Positions 1 through 12,500 of a stretch of 45,269 bases of DNA are shown here, piece by piece. This stretch comes from a virus. The notes under the pieces were generated by a model that worked only from the letters and a program-made list of their open reading frames with translations, was not told the origin of the DNA and ran no database searches. Location of the stretch: the IMG/VR virus record IMGVR_UViG_3300013014_000052, positions 1 to 45,269 of that record; one strand, given 5' to 3'. A program made the translations under genes and the position numbers. How positions within the stretch are numbered: the first letter of the stretch is position 1; every line of letters begins with the position of its first letter.

Positions 1-1
1 A

Positions 2-121
2 GTAACCGGACCTCAGGGACCTCAAGGAGTAACCGGACCTCAGGGACCTCAAGGAGTAACCGGACCTCAGGGACCTCAAGGAGTAACCGGACCTCAGGGA
101 CCTCAAGGAGTAACCGGACCT
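2..121 (+). repeat. 27-nt tandem repeats encoding GVTGPQGPQ, block 1
   Basis: Four or more near-identical 27-nt units encode the collagen-type nonapeptide V-T-G-P-Q-G-P-Q-G. They differ only at synonymous positions (cag/caa), so the array is a candidate for length change by slippage or recombination. It continues beyond the left edge. Confidence 0.9.
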
Positions 122-2824
122 CAAGGCCCAAGTGGTTTAGACGGTGATAGATATCATACTACATCTACTTCAACATTTACTATTGGTGGAACTGGAACTT
201 TTACGGTTTATACCGCTGATTTAAATTTAGATTACAGCATAGCTCAAACTATAATTTTAGCCTATGATCTAAGTAATTATCAACACGCGGAAGTTGTAGG
301 CTATAATCCATCTACTGGCCAATTACAATTATCTAAAACTACTTACTTAGGAACTGGTACATATAGCAGTTGGCAGATTAACCTTGATGGAGCGGTAGGT
401 ATTGCAGGTGCTGTTGGTGCCCAAGGACCACAAGGTGTAACCGGACCTCAAGGACCTCAAGGTGTAACCGGACCTCAAGGACCTCAAGGTGTAACCGGAC
501 CTCAAGGACCTCAAGGACCGCAGGGAGTAACTGGACCTCAAGGTCCTGCAGGTCAAAGCAGTAGTTTATATCGCTTCAATGCCAAGGTCAGTGCCACATC
601 AGGTAATCCAGGTAATGGTTTCTTAATTTGGAATACCAGCACACAGCGTCTTGCCACACAGATCAATGTAAGTCACCTGGATGGTTTAAACAATGATATT
701 GACGTGTTTCTAGCATTATTGAAACCCAATGATACAATTATTATTCAAGATCGCAACGATTCTACTAATTATCAAACTTGGACTGTTAGCACTACTACTA
801 CTGTAATTCCCAATAGTTATGTTCAAATTCCAGTGACATTAGTAAACAGCACTGGCACTGGCTATACAAACTTTAGTGGTGGTCATGATTTATTATTCAT
901 TATTCAAAGCGTGGGCGTCCAAGGTCCTACTGGCCCAACTGGTCCACAAGGACCTCAGGGAGTCACAGGACCACAGGGACCACAAGGACCACAGGGGGTT
1001 ACTGGACCACAAGGACCACAGGGAGTAACCGGACCACAAGGACCACAGGGAGTAACCGGACCACAAGGACCTCAGGGAGTAACCGGACCTCAAGGACCAA
1101 GTGGAGTAACCGGACCTCAAGGAGTCACAGGACCTCAAGGACCACAAGGACCACAAGGAGTTACAGGACCACAAGGACCACAAGGAGTTACAGGACCACA
1201 AGGACCACAAGGTGTTAGGGGTAGTATTTGGAGTTCTGACGTAGGAGTTCCTACGACTCCTGGTGGACAGGTAGATGACCAATACCTTGACACCTCTACC
1301 GGTTACATCTATAGATGGAATGGATCTAGTTGGTTATATGTTGGCAGCATACTGGGTCCAAAAGGTCCCCAGGGTCCCCAGGGATCTGCAGGTCCTAGTG
1401 GTCCTTCAGGTGTATCAGTATTAAACATCACAGCTGATAACACCACTACTAGCAGTATAAATCTAGCTACTGATCCTCTAGTCCTACATGGACAGAATGG
1501 TATCAAGGCCACAGTATCGGGGACAACTGCAACCTTTGCTCTTGATCTAACCGGTGCTACACCGGGACAACTACTTTCAGCTGATGCCTATGGTAATTTG
1601 GCCTTTGTTGATCCAGCAGATGTTGGCGGCCAAGCATTGGTTTTTTCCACCAGCGGTACTTATAGGACTCTGACAGGTTACACAGAATCTGGATCAGTTA
1701 AAACCATTAGAACAGCAGAGTTTTATTCTAATCTGTTACGACTGACATTGGCTGCATTTACTCCTATCTTGTCGGCTAGTGCCAGTCCTTCTGTTTCTTT
1801 AAACTGGGATGTGCCTGCGACAGGATTTAGCGTATCAGTAACTAATCCTACAGATTATCCCAGTCAGTATATCAGCACGGCATCTAGCCTATCGGTGATA
1901 TCTGGATCAATCAGCTCATTAGCAACCTTTACGGCAGGTGCTCGATCTGCAACACCGGCAGGCGGAGTTAATTGGACACAGGCATTTACTACCGACGGTG
2001 ATTCATACATCAGCCCTGTAAGTTCAACTATTACAGGTGGTTCTGCCAGTGCTAGAGTTAATTTCAAATATGCTACCAGTTCCACAGAAGCCAATTACAC
2101 GGACGATTCTGCACTTTGGACTGTAAATTGGGCCACTCCTAGCTTATCAGTGTCATTGGCCAGTTTAACTGGTAATACATTTTTAGGAACCTATACCACT
2201 GTGGCCTATACGGTGTCTGTTACCGGAATTACCAATTCAGCAAACTATGCTAATAGTGTAACAGCCACAGGTGGTTCTGTCAGCAATACATCCACATCGG
2301 GCACAATGACATTTACTAACCCGTTGCACAAAGATAATGCGTCTTCTACCAGAACAGTGGCCGTAAGCACAGTATTTTCCAGACCTAGTTCTGTTACAGG
2401 ATCAGCTTACACGGCCACACTGTCTCAGGTCACAGGTAATCCTACCAGTTCCTTTACCTACCCTAGCTTGTGGGTTTTCACCAGTTCTGTTTACAGTATA
2501 CCTACTAGAACAACTTTTGTGTCCGGAACAGGATTTCAGACCGGAGTCACTGTACTAGCAAATCAAACCATCACATTGAGTGGATATATAAATAATCCGG
2601 CTGCTGTACCACAGGCCTTTTGGTTCGCTGTTAGATCTTCAATTACACAACCGACTACATTCAAAACAGGAGCCAGCCCATCATTGATCAGTGACGTGGC
2701 AGTGACTACAGGAAATTCAGTGAATCTACAACCAGATAGCCCTCCGGCAGGATATTCAGCAGTTGCATATACACTATACGGTATTACCCTACAGGCTGGT
2801 TCAACTTATGTGAGCATATCATGA
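2..2824 (+). CDS. Collagen-repeat tail fibre protein, 5' end beyond window
   Basis: The frame starting at base 2 is open without a stop through to the TGA at 2822-2824, so the gene enters from the left edge and at least 940 residues are visible. A GTG at 704 lies inside this frame and is not a credible start. Three blocks of Gly-x-y repeats (GVTGPQGPQ type, about bases 2-121, 420-550 and 910-1220) alternate with non-repeat segments. A short [10 protein letters not shown] stretch follows near 1350. The last 450 or so residues are Ser/Thr-rich and beta-strand-like, with no enzyme motif. Phage collagen-like repeats form trimeric rods, so the likely role is a fibre shaft with a C-terminal host-binding or tip region. 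The stop overlaps the next ATG (ATGA), implying translational coupling. The fibre identity is inferred from architecture; receptor and exact fibre type are unknown. Confidence 0.85.
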   Translation, partial: VTGPQGPQGVTGPQGPQGVTGPQGPQGVTGPQGPQGVTGPQGPSGLDGDRYHTTSTSTFTIGGTGTFTVYTADLNLDYSIAQTIILAYDLSNYQHAEVVGYNPSTGQLQLSKTTYLGTGTYSSWQINLDGAVGIAGAVGAQGPQGVTGPQGPQGVTGPQGPQGVTGPQGPQGPQGVTGPQGPAGQSSSLYRFNAKVSATSGNPGNGFLIWNTSTQRLATQINVSHLDGLNNDIDVFLALLKPNDTIIIQDRNDSTNYQTWTVSTTTTVIPNSYVQIPVTLVNSTGTGYTNFSGGHDLLFIIQSVGVQGPTGPTGPQGPQGVTGPQGPQGPQGVTGPQGPQGVTGPQGPQGVTGPQGPQGVTGPQGPSGVTGPQGVTGPQGPQGPQGVTGPQGPQGVTGPQGPQGVRGSIWSSDVGVPTTPGGQVDDQYLDTSTGYIYRWNGSSWLYVGSILGPKGPQGPQGSAGPSGPSGVSVLNITADNTTTSSINLATDPLVLHGQNGIKATVSGTTATFALDLTGATPGQLLSADAYGNLAFVDPADVGGQALVFSTSGTYRTLTGYTESGSVKTIRTAEFYSNLLRLTLAAFTPILSASASPSVSLNWDVPATGFSVSVTNPTDYPSQYISTASSLSVISGSISSLATFTAGARSATPAGGVNWTQAFTTDGDSYISPVSSTITGGSASARVNFKYATSSTEANYTDDSALWTVNWATPSLSVSLASLTGNTFLGTYTTVAYTVSVTGITNSANYANSVTATGGSVSNTSTSGTMTFTNPLHKDNASSTRTVAVSTVFSRPSSVTGSAYTATLSQVTGNPTSSFTYPSLWVFTSSVYSIPTRTTFVSGTGFQTGVTVLANQTITLSGYINNPAAVPQAFWFAVRSSITQPTTFKTGASPSLISDVAVTTGNSVNLQPDSPPAGYSAVAYTLYGITLQAGSTYVSIS
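424..545 (+). repeat. Collagen-type tandem repeats, block 2
   Basis: A second array of the 27-nt GPQGPQGVT unit (ggtgtaaccggacctcaagg form) sits in the same fibre gene. It is separated from block 1 by about 100 codons of non-repeat sequence. Confidence 0.85.
917..1221 (+). repeat. Collagen-type tandem repeats, block 3
   Basis: This is the longest visible array of Gly-x-y triplets in the fibre gene, with unit variants using ggaccacaagg and ggacctcaagg. One S-G-V variant interrupts it near 1095. Confidence 0.85.
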
Positions 2825-3480
2825 CCACAAATTATGACGGTCTAACCAGAAATATTTGGCCAGGTACCTGGAGTCCTACTGACGACAACCCTATTGTACT
2901 AGACACTGAAGTACGAGGTACGCTGCAGGGTATTAGTGGGTTAGTAGGAGACAGATTGACCAACATACCAGGAAAAAGACTGGCAGAAGGCATGTTGGTC
3001 TATCTCAAAAACGGCTATGACGCCGATGGATATACTCGAGTAGGTGATACCTATTATACCTATAGACTAATGGCAGGGCAGAGCCGAAATTTAGCCACCG
3101 GGGCTTTGCCCAACATTGAAAGCAATTGGAACGTGGTCAGCTTTTCTGGGGGAGGAACCTCCAGCGGCATTATCAAAACCTTTAACATTCTTAATGAATT
3201 TACATCTCCTTTGATGGGCAAGGCCATATATGTACCTGTAACCACTGACATCATTAGATCGGTACAAATGACCAATGGACAGGCCGTGGGCACCGATCTA
3301 ATGATGGGCTTATATAGAAATAACGAACTGTTGAGCTTTTTTACGCTATCAGCAGGCAGATATACTGCTAATTACAGCGGGCTTTCCTATAGAATAACTC
3401 CCAACGATTATCTATCAGTAAGTGCTGTATCTGGGTCAGGAATGAACTTCAGTATGGCTCTGCTAAATATTGATATATAG
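2821..3480 (+). CDS. Fibre-associated protein of unknown function (219 aa)
   Basis: The ATG overlaps the stop of the upstream fibre gene (ATGA), so the two are probably translated together. The product has no enzyme motif. Its first 100 residues include a segment of the kind seen repeatedly in phage fibre proteins ([11 protein letters not shown], then a Y-T-R-V-G-D stretch). A Gly-rich hinge near residues 110-115 (GGGTSSG) precedes a beta-rich C-terminal domain of about 100 residues. Position directly behind a collagen fibre suggests a fibre tip, a fibre chaperone or a second fibre subunit. I do not recognise a named family. No terminator follows; a late promoter lies 20 bases downstream for the next gene. 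Confidence 0.75.
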   Translation: MTTNYDGLTRNIWPGTWSPTDDNPIVLDTEVRGTLQGISGLVGDRLTNIPGKRLAEGMLVYLKNGYDADGYTRVGDTYYTYRLMAGQSRNLATGALPNIESNWNVVSFSGGGTSSGIIKTFNILNEFTSPLMGKAIYVPVTTDIIRSVQMTNGQAVGTDLMMGLYRNNELLSFFTLSAGRYTANYSGLSYRITPNDYLSVSAVSGSGMNFSMALLNIDI

Positions 3481-3499
3481 TTCTTTGAATGAGAAAAAA

Positions 3500-3506
3500 C
3501 TAAATA
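3500..3506 (+). promoter_or_regulatory. T4-type late promoter (CTAAATA)
   Basis: CTAAATA lies in the 74-base gap before the 977-aa structural gene. Initiation about six bases downstream would give a leader of roughly 40 nt containing the AGGAGA ribosome-binding site at 3542-3547. Confidence 0.65.
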
Positions 3507-3554
3507 CAAAATAGAAAAAGGTCAGCCTTTAACACAAAATTAGGAGAATACTAA

Positions 3555-6488
3555 ATGGCAACGCTAAACGAACTTGGTAGAAATAGTGCTTCTATCACTT
3601 ACGGTCCTTCAAGCACAGGTCAAGAGATGTGGGCCACTTTGCAAGGTTTTGATACATGGGTCAAAAATGATACCATGCAAGGTTCTGCTACAGCGACCGG
3701 TACTAATGTCACCGGCGTTAGCAGCATTTACACAACACAGTTGAGATCCGGTGATGTGGTCATGCTGGCAGGACAGATGCGTACTGTAAGTACAGTGACA
3801 TCAGATACAGCTTTTTCAGTTACAGCTGGATTTACACAAGGCGTTTCGCTTCCTAGTGCTCTTAAGCAGATCAATACCACCTTAACTGGGGTCAGTACAG
3901 CGACCATTCGTGGAACAACTACTGGAACAGTCAGTGTTACTCAGGGTTCAAAAGTAATCACTGGCTTAGGTACTTACTTCCTTTCAGAGATGACCAACAG
4001 TGTAACCACTGCCACTCTAGCAGGTACAGTTTCGTTAGATATCAACGGTAACATTACCGGTTCGGGAACCAGCTTTAACACTGGTGCTGATGGCAGTACT
4101 AACAGGCTACAGCCGGGTGATTCTGTTTGGATGGGCGGACTCTATTACACAATTGCCACTGTAGTCAGCGATACTACGGCCACAATTGTAACTAGTGGTG
4201 CTTCTACCACTGCCACAGTGTTGTCAAGTGTGATTATTGCCAAAGCCCTTAACGGAGCAGTTGGACGCACAATCAACATTAACGGGAAGATACGTCAAAT
4301 TGATGGAATCACCAACAATACGGTAATGAGTGTAAACCTAGCAATGGACTTTACAGACAGCAATTTGCGTGTAAAAGTCTATCCTAGAGGTAACGTCAGT
4401 CTTGCAGGTAACGTTAGTAATGTGACCAGCAGTGGGGCCAACTTCCTATGGGATCTAGTGTCAGGTGATCAAGTTTGGTTAGGTAATGAACTTAGAACTC
4501 TTACATTTGCTAGTTCGTCGGCGACCACTGCTGTTGTTAGTGACTATGTTGGATTTTCAGGAACAGCTACTACTGTAACAAGACAGGGTCTCAGCAGTGT
4601 GCCATTTAAGAGAGATGATACTTATATCAACGCCCCTCTTGGTGCGTTCACAACAGAATTACGTGTCGGTGATGACTTGATTATTGATGGCACAGAAGTT
4701 ACGGTGGCTAGCATTATCAGTAATACACAGTTCCGTTGTACTAACGAATTTACACATACTTTAGCAGGTAGCACCATTTACAAAAAGAAAAAGGTGCATG
4801 GTTTTGTAATGGAGGGTACACGCGAAGGTGTTGCTACAGGTGGTAAGTTAACTTCTTCTACATATGCATCGGGAGTTGTCAATCTTGGAGCAACCTTGCT
4901 ACCTGTTGCATCAGTTGGAACTGCCTTTGTTCAATACGCATTAATCAAAGTTCAGGCCGCTGGCGGAACTCCAATTCCGTTGAATGGAACAGCTGGTCTT
5001 ATTAGTGCCAGCACAGCAGTAAACGGAATTGGAACTCAGTTTACTACCCAGCTGCACGTGGGTGCTGAAATTGTAATTGCTGGGCAATATTTCACTGTAA
5101 CAGCTATTGCTAGCGATACTGCATTAACTGTGAATCAAAATGCCTCCGCTACTGTTTCTTCCACCCCAATTTATCGTACGGTTCCTCTGTACTCATTTAT
5201 TAACAGTGTTGCCAGTAACAACATCACACTAGGGCATGCTACTAAAAATGCTTTAGACAGTAGTGCTGCAACCGCTCCGCTTGTGTTTACACCATTTGGG
5301 GCTACTGACTTTATTGAATATGTATATTCTGCACCTAACAAGACTGCAGAAGCCAGTGTAACTCTGCTTAATACTAGCTTAGATCGCAAATATGTGGCAT
5401 TCCGTTTTTATCCATTGGCCACAGGTGGTGGTTCAGGTAACACTGTTTCTACAGCTGGTAGTCAGTGGAGTTTGCCAGTTTACGAGCGTTGGGTAGCCAG
5501 CTATGGACAAGCCAACGGTGTTGGTATTAACGTAGCTGATGCTAGTACTTCAACAGTGTATTTGAGCGGTGTATATGACCAAACTAACATGACTCAAACC
5601 ACAGGTGGATTTCTTTATATGTTTGCAAAGCCCAGATATTTGATTGTCCAGGGCAAGACATTCAGTAATATCCAGACACAGTGGTTAGGTTGCGTTGAGT
5701 TTGAAAGAGCCCAACCAGAAGATGTTGGAACCGGACTTGGTGTCAGCACTGGTGTTAATATCTTTACTGGTGCTCCAGTATCAGGTACACCCGGTGTTGC
5801 TCCTTGGCCCTGCTATGCCTACTTTAACGGCAACAGATTCCCAGTGGGATCTGCACAAACTCCAACACTACCTATTGCACAGAGTGGACCGGTTCACGGA
5901 GGTATTTTTTCCGTACCAAGAGTGCGTTGTTCAACTGGTGACCTAACTGGTCTAAATGCACATATTTACAGTGCATGTACAATTACTACAGGACGTTGGG
6001 GACACTTGTATGAGTTAGCAGCAGTTGGTAGTTATAACCCAGTACCTACCCCAGCTGGCGGATTCTATACTACAACAGCGGTGGGATCTAATGCTATTCC
6101 TCAACCACATATGGGTCAGCTGGTGCCAGTGTATACTAACGTATACAACAGTAAGCGTTTTATGTTTAGTCCAGTGGTAATTCTTGGACCATCCTACGAT
6201 CCAGATATCCGCGGACGTATTTTTGGTCTGAAGGTTATTCCGAGTGCATTAGGTACATTAATGGACACTGTCAGTGTTACAGTTGACAGCAATGACTTCT
6301 ATGATTCAACACAATCTGCTGCTGATCATTGGGTTATTACAGCTAGTACCGCAACAATTAACTTTACCCTTGCTAACAGCGGATCGTCTGTTAGCCAGAG
6401 CTGGAGAAGTTTAGAGTTTGCTTCTCAACCTACTGCTAACACCACAGCTACATTTGTCAACAACTTCCGTTGGGCCATTCCTGCATAA
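3555..6488 (+). CDS. Virion structural protein with repeated beta modules (977 aa)
   Basis: The start is fixed by a strong AGGAGA site 8 bases upstream. The product is Thr/Ser/Gly-rich with no catalytic motif. Its first half holds about five diverged copies of a 45-60 residue module whose core reads roughly G-T-x-F-T-T-x-L-x-x-G-D-x-I-x-x-x-G, then T-V-x-x-I-x-S-D-T. Clear copies begin near residues 47, 165, 270, 355 and 475. The C-terminal half is a different, Tyr/Trp/Pro-richer domain. The same module appears once in the 1046-aa protein further on, which supports a shared role in the tail, baseplate or fibres. It has its own late promoter upstream and a strong terminator downstream, so it is probably one monocistronic late message. 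The exact virion location is unknown. Confidence 0.8.
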   Translation: MATLNELGRNSASITYGPSSTGQEMWATLQGFDTWVKNDTMQGSATATGTNVTGVSSIYTTQLRSGDVVMLAGQMRTVSTVTSDTAFSVTAGFTQGVSLPSALKQINTTLTGVSTATIRGTTTGTVSVTQGSKVITGLGTYFLSEMTNSVTTATLAGTVSLDINGNITGSGTSFNTGADGSTNRLQPGDSVWMGGLYYTIATVVSDTTATIVTSGASTTATVLSSVIIAKALNGAVGRTININGKIRQIDGITNNTVMSVNLAMDFTDSNLRVKVYPRGNVSLAGNVSNVTSSGANFLWDLVSGDQVWLGNELRTLTFASSSATTAVVSDYVGFSGTATTVTRQGLSSVPFKRDDTYINAPLGAFTTELRVGDDLIIDGTEVTVASIISNTQFRCTNEFTHTLAGSTIYKKKKVHGFVMEGTREGVATGGKLTSSTYASGVVNLGATLLPVASVGTAFVQYALIKVQAAGGTPIPLNGTAGLISASTAVNGIGTQFTTQLHVGAEIVIAGQYFTVTAIASDTALTVNQNASATVSSTPIYRTVPLYSFINSVASNNITLGHATKNALDSSAATAPLVFTPFGATDFIEYVYSAPNKTAEASVTLLNTSLDRKYVAFRFYPLATGGGSGNTVSTAGSQWSLPVYERWVASYGQANGVGINVADASTSTVYLSGVYDQTNMTQTTGGFLYMFAKPRYLIVQGKTFSNIQTQWLGCVEFERAQPEDVGTGLGVSTGVNIFTGAPVSGTPGVAPWPCYAYFNGNRFPVGSAQTPTLPIAQSGPVHGGIFSVPRVRCSTGDLTGLNAHIYSACTITTGRWGHLYELAAVGSYNPVPTPAGGFYTTTAVGSNAIPQPHMGQLVPVYTNVYNSKRFMFSPVVILGPSYDPDIRGRIFGLKVIPSALGTLMDTVSVTVDSNDFYDSTQSAADHWVITASTATINFTLANSGSSVSQSWRSLEFASQPTANTTATFVNNFRWAIPA

Positions 6489-6505
6489 GGATCAGTAGCG
6501 TAGAC

Positions 6506-6536
6506 AAAATAGCCACCCTAGGGTGGCTATTTTTTT
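6506..6536 (+). terminator. Rho-independent terminator
   Basis: A perfect inverted repeat (aaaatagccacc / ggtggctatttt, about 12 bp with a CTAG loop) is followed by a run of T. It ends the 977-aa gene message and separates it from the giant gene. Confidence 0.9.
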
Positions 6537-6540
6537 AAGG

Positions 6541-6546
6541 TAAATA
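6541..6546 (+). promoter_or_regulatory. Late promoter of the giant gene, leaderless arrangement
   Basis: TAAATA lies between the terminator and the ATG at 6552. If its last A is at -6, as in T4 late promoters, transcription starts on the A of the start codon. No Shine-Dalgarno sequence fits between promoter and ATG. Confidence 0.65.
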
Positions 6547-6551
6547 TTATC

Positions 6552-9500
6552 ATGCCTGCCTTGATATTCCCCGCTCCCGGCTATACTGCTGTAGATAGTA
6601 GCAGTATACTGTCAACCGCTACCTGGTGTTCTTCTGATTCCTTAGGAGCTATTGGTAAATTAAAAACTCAATCTACCATAGTGGCCAGCACTATTAAATT
6701 AGACGTTCCTAAAGTCTCTTCGTCTAGAAAACTGACAACTAATCCTGTAAATTTTACACCTAGTGCCATTAAACAAGGATTTCGAACAAAATCAGTCGAT
6801 AGCCGTATTTTAACCACCAGTACCAACAGATTAGAATCAACTGTTAATACTACTACTTTTGTCTATACACAGACATCAGTAATCACAACATTAATTCCTA
6901 CCACACCTCGCGAGAGATTATACTATGCTCAACTAGTACCAGGAAAATATGGACAGATATTAACCTATAATGGTAACAAAGTTATTGATGTTGTTTCTTC
7001 TCAGTTAAAGACCGGTGTGCTATCTAAACCTATATCTATATTAAGGCCGGATACCTCATCTAGAACATCAATAAGTCTATTGGCTAAACCTATAACTGTT
7101 CTGAGGCCAGATAATACCAGAGCTGCTACTACCAATACCAATATATCTTTAGTCAATAAAGCCATATTTGGTAATAAATTACCTAGAGCATATACAACCA
7201 GTTCCATAAAAGCAGTCAATATCGACATTCAGCTGCCTATAACCGGACAATCTGGATTTACGGCAGATACAGTCAGTTGGTATATTAATGATCAAGACAT
7301 ATTAACAGTTGTTTCACTAGGTACTCCGCTGGTTACGCTGTATTTTGCTAGATCTATATATGCTCCTGTTGCAGGCAGCACGGTAAAGTTGATTAATAGC
7401 AATATTGGGTATTCAAAACAGATTTCTGTTATTTCTGCTACAGACGGATCTATAACATTTACTGATCCGGGAGATTTTCCCAGTATCAGCAGCATGTACA
7501 TTGCTACAGTTACCAGTCAAAATATTGTAAATTATGTAACTACCGTTTATCTAGATAATAGTACCAAAATATTTGACACACCTTCTGTTGCCAAAATTAA
7601 AACAGTTACCAGTCTAAGATCTGATTCAAAGAGATCCATCGGCGTTGAAAATACTAACACAAAATTCAGCAGATTAGAATCAACCATTAATACCACTACC
7701 TTTGTCTATACACAGACATCAGTGTCTACAACACTGGCTCCTACAACACCTCGCGGCAGACTGTATTATGCACAAGTAGCACCTGGAAAGTACGGACAAA
7801 TAATAACCTATAATGGAACTTCAATTACTCAAGGTATTCCAGTACCCGGGATAGGTAAGACAGCCAATGTTGCCAAATTGGCAGCTATGAGTTCTATGGT
7901 CACTAGAGCTACTCTTCAAAAACCCGTGGCTTTATTAAAAGCAGGTGATATTAGGGTTTATAGTACTAATACTAATCAACCTTTGATTAATAAAGTTATA
8001 TTTGGGAAAAAAATTCCCAGGGCCTATACTACCGCTACAGTTAGGACGATTACTACTGATGTTGCAATTCCTATAACAGGTATTTCAGGATCGCCTGCAA
8101 ATACAGATATTATTAGTTGGTATATAAACGATCAAGATATATTAACCGTGATTTCACAGGAATCTTCCCTAATCACTCTTTATTTTGACAAAATTATCTA
8201 TCCTGTAACCGGTACAATTACTTTATCTAGTTCGGCTACAGGCTATAATAAAAAAATATCAGTAATATCTAGTACTGATATTTCCCTTACATTTAGTGAT
8301 CCTGGCGACTTACCTGGTATCAATGCACTGTCTATGATTATTTCTATATCTAAGGATATTATTGATTATTCAACTGTTACCTATCTAGACAACAGCACTA
8401 AAATATTTGACATACCTGGACCTTATAAATTATCTAAAATTGACGCACTAAAGGCAGATACTGCACGTATTTCAAGTGTAGGGAAAACCAATAGTGTAAC
8501 ACGATTGATTAATAAAACCACTATTAATACTGCTGGAAATTTACAAAAACCCGTAGTTTCTCTAAGACCAGATAGTTCATACTCGTCAACAGTCTATGTG
8601 GGAACTGACACTACACAGATTTTCTATGATACTGTAATAAAAAAAGTAATACGAGTAACTACTACAGCTCGTTCTAGTGCAACTAATGTTAATAATCTTG
8701 TTGATTGGATCGATGATGAAACAAATATACTAGTTACGACAGACATTACACCTGCTGTTCCATTATTGACTGTATACATAGATGGAAACAATATACTTAA
8801 TCCTCAACCTACAGTTCAAATTAGAATGGAAACAGTCTCGGCTAGGGCATCTCTTACAACAACTGCATCTATAGTATCTTATACAGCTAATTCTATTACT
8901 ATAGTTGATCCGGGGGAAATTCCGTCCCCAATAGATACTAACGTATGGTTGCATTGGACAACAGTTAGATCAGTAATTACCACAACTATTACTTCAAATA
9001 ATACCAATAAGATTGCTTTAGTCAATAAGGCCACATTTGGTAGTCGTATACCTAGAACATATACAACCTCGACCATGCAGACAGTTTCGGTTGATACTGT
9101 AATATCTGTTATAGGACGCAGTGGATCAACAGCAGACACAGTTAGTTGGTATATTAATGATCAAGATATATTGACCATAGTTCCTCAAGGATCTGAACTG
9201 GTTACTTTATACTTTATTAAACAACCTCGATTGTATTTTACTGCAGGAAGCTCTGTAAAATTGTTTAATTATCTAACTGGGTACTCTAAGCAGATCACTG
9301 TGATTACCAGTACAGATGGGTCGATTACTTTTGCTGATCCTGAAGATATTCCCAGTACTAGTGGTTTACAATTAGTTTATACTGAAACTCAAACAGTATT
9401 TAGAACAGTAACCAACAGCATTTTAGAAAATGGCATTGAGATTTTTGATGCTCCAACTGCTAGTAATTTGGTAAAGCCTATAACAGTGCTAAAAGCTGAT

Positions 9501-12500
9501 TCAACGGCTACTAAAACATCTGGATTAATTAATAAACCTATAGTAAGTTTACGTGATGGCCCTCCCTTAATTCCTACTCCTGGTAAGGTAACTTCGGCAA
9601 TTGTGGTGAGGCCTGATAATAATCAGAGATCTGTTTTATACACTACCGCAACTGGCACAGCCTTGGTTACTAAGGCTATATTTGGAAAAAAATCTACTAG
9701 AGCCATTACCACTGCTACAACCAGAACCGTTACTACAGATATTGCAATTCCTGTAACAGGTATGTCTGCATCTAAATTCACGGCAGATACCGTCAATTGG
9801 TATATTAATGATCAAGATATATTAACAGTAGTTCCTGTTGGAGCTTCGTTAATTACCTTTTTCTTTGCCAATAGTCGTTTAGGCAGCAATATTAGAATAA
9901 CAAACGGCACTAATAATTACATTCGATCGGTTTCTGCTATCTCAATCACAAATTATAGTATAACCTTTACTGATCCCGGTGACCTGCCTGGCATCGGTGA
10001 AATGTATATCTTAAGTTCAACAACACAGAATGTTTTAGATTATCAAACCTATGCTTATCTAGACAGCGGAACTCAGATGTTCGATGTGCCCAATATTTCC
10101 AAATTATCAAGAGTAATATCTGTAAAAGCTGACCCGGCTCAAATTCAAACAATAGGTAAGGCTAAAATTGTTTCTAAATTAGTTCCTAGTATAGGTGTCG
10201 GTATTCCTTTGAGTTTACAAAAACAATTTACAACACTAAGGGCAGATAACAATCAACGGACTGCTACCTATACAACCACTACTCAAATTCCTTTAGTCAA
10301 TAAGGCTACATTTGGAGGTCGGTTTCCGAGAGCTTATACTACTTCTACTACGATCATTACCTATATAGACACTCCTTGGCCAATTACAGGACGTAGTGGA
10401 TCAACAGCCGATACTGTCAATTGGTATATTAATGATCAAGATATATTGACAACTACTAATATCTCAGGATCAACGGTTACTCTATACTTTGCTCAACAGA
10501 ACTTACAGACATTATCGTCTGGCCTTCAGATTCGATTGGTCAATTGGGTTATTGGTTATACCAAATTAGTTACATTGACTGCGGCCACTAATGCATCTAT
10601 AACTTTTGTTGATCCAGGTGATTTGCCCAGCATTAGTGGTATGAATATATTGTTGTCTGTTCCTAAGACTGTAACTGAAAGTTCCTCTGTTGCCTATTAT
10701 GATAGCAGTAACAAAATATTTGATATTCCTACCAGCAGCACATTGATTAGATCTTCTAAGATATCTAAACTGGTAGCTGGAACCTCAATAGATATTCCTG
10801 CTAATCTGCAGAAGCCAGTAACTGCTTTAAGAGCAGACAATAATCAGAGATCTAGCATCTATAATACTGCTACACAAATATCTCTAGTCAATAAGGCCAT
10901 ATTTGGGAAAAAACTCCCCAGAGCCTATACTACCAGCAGCACTTTTAATTTAGTTACCACTGACGTTCAGATACCTGTAATCAGTAGAACTGGCTCTACC
11001 GCAGATACAGTCAGCTGGTATATCAATGATCAAGACATATTAACCGTAATCCCTGTAGGCTCTGCATTGATTACATTTTATTTTGCTAGACCTGCAGACA
11101 ACGTGATCATAAACAACAGTACTATAAAAATTATCAATTCAAATATAGGTTATTCAAAACAGGTTTCTATAATTTCTAAAACAGAAAATTCTGTAACATT
11201 TGCTGATCCCGGTGATCTTCCCAGCATCAGCAACATGTTTATTATAGGAACAACTAGCCAATATGTGATAGATTATTCTACTGTTACCTATTTAGACAGC
11301 AGCACTGAAATATTCTATACACCAACATCAGGTAATACCAGTATCAGACCAGTTAAACAACAATTGTTTGCTGAAACTGTCCGTATTCAAACCCCGGGAA
11401 AAACCAGCAGAATATCAAAATTAATTGCAGGTACTAATATAACAACTTCGGCTAGTTTGCAAAAACAATTTGCAGTTCTAAAGGCAGATAACAATCAAAG
11501 GACCACTACCTTCTCGACTGCTACACAGGCACCATTAGTTACTAAGGTCATATTCGGGAAAAAACTTCCTAGAGCCATTACTACCGCTACAACTAGGATA
11601 GTTACTACCGACATTTCGATTCCTATAACTGGCATAAGTGGATCTACTGCGGATACAGTTAATTGGTATATTAATGATCAAGATATTCTGACCGTGATTC
11701 CTTTGGGATCTGCGTTGGTTACACTGTATTTTGCCAAAATATCATATGTTATTTCAGGCACAATCAAACTAACCAACACCAATATTGGATATTTTAAATC
11801 AATTTCAGTAATATCCAGTACTGACGGATCGATTACATTTACCGATCCTGGGGATTTGCCTAGTATTAGCGGAATGTATATTATAATTTCAACTACACAG
11901 AGTGTGATAGATTATCAAACCTATACTTACTTAGATAGTAGTACTCAAATGTTTGATGTGCCTAGAGCATCAAAGCTATCTGTAATCACACAATTAAAAT
12001 CTGATTCAACTCGCATTCAACCCGTAGGAAGAACATCTACGGTTAATAAGTTAATAGGTAAAACGTCTCCCGGTACATCAGGTAATTTACAAAAACCCAT
12101 AGTTTCTCTAAGACCAGATAGCTCATACCCATCAAAAACCTATGTTAGTACTGATACTACGCAGATTGTCTATGACACTGTGATAGAACAGGTAATTAGA
12201 ATTTCTACTACTGCTCGATCTGGAATCAGTAATACAAATAATCTTGTTGATTGGCTTGATGATGAAACAGATATACTAGTCATAACAAACAGCACACCTG
12301 CTACGCCATTACTGACCCTATATATAGGTAATAATAGTATTGTTAACCCTCAGCCTGTTGTTAAAATACAATCTCAAAATGGTGATCCTTTAACAATAGC
12401 ATCGATAGTATCCTTTACACCTAATTCTATTACCATTGTCGACCCGGGCACGATCTCATCCCCAATAGACAATAGAATATCGTTGTATTGGACAACTGCT

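Noticed and set aside
704-706. GTG as the start of the first fibre gene
   Set aside because: The same frame is open back to base 2 and continues the fibre repeats, so the codon is internal.
2-1221. CRISPR-like regular repeats
   Set aside because: The repeats are in-frame 27-nt coding units with no unique spacers, and they translate as Gly-x-y triplets.
347-1282. Minus-strand open frames with Ser-Leu-Arg / Trp-Ser-Leu repeats
   Set aside because: They are mirror images of the collagen-repeat DNA. They lack ribosome-binding sites and lie opposite a clearly coding frame.
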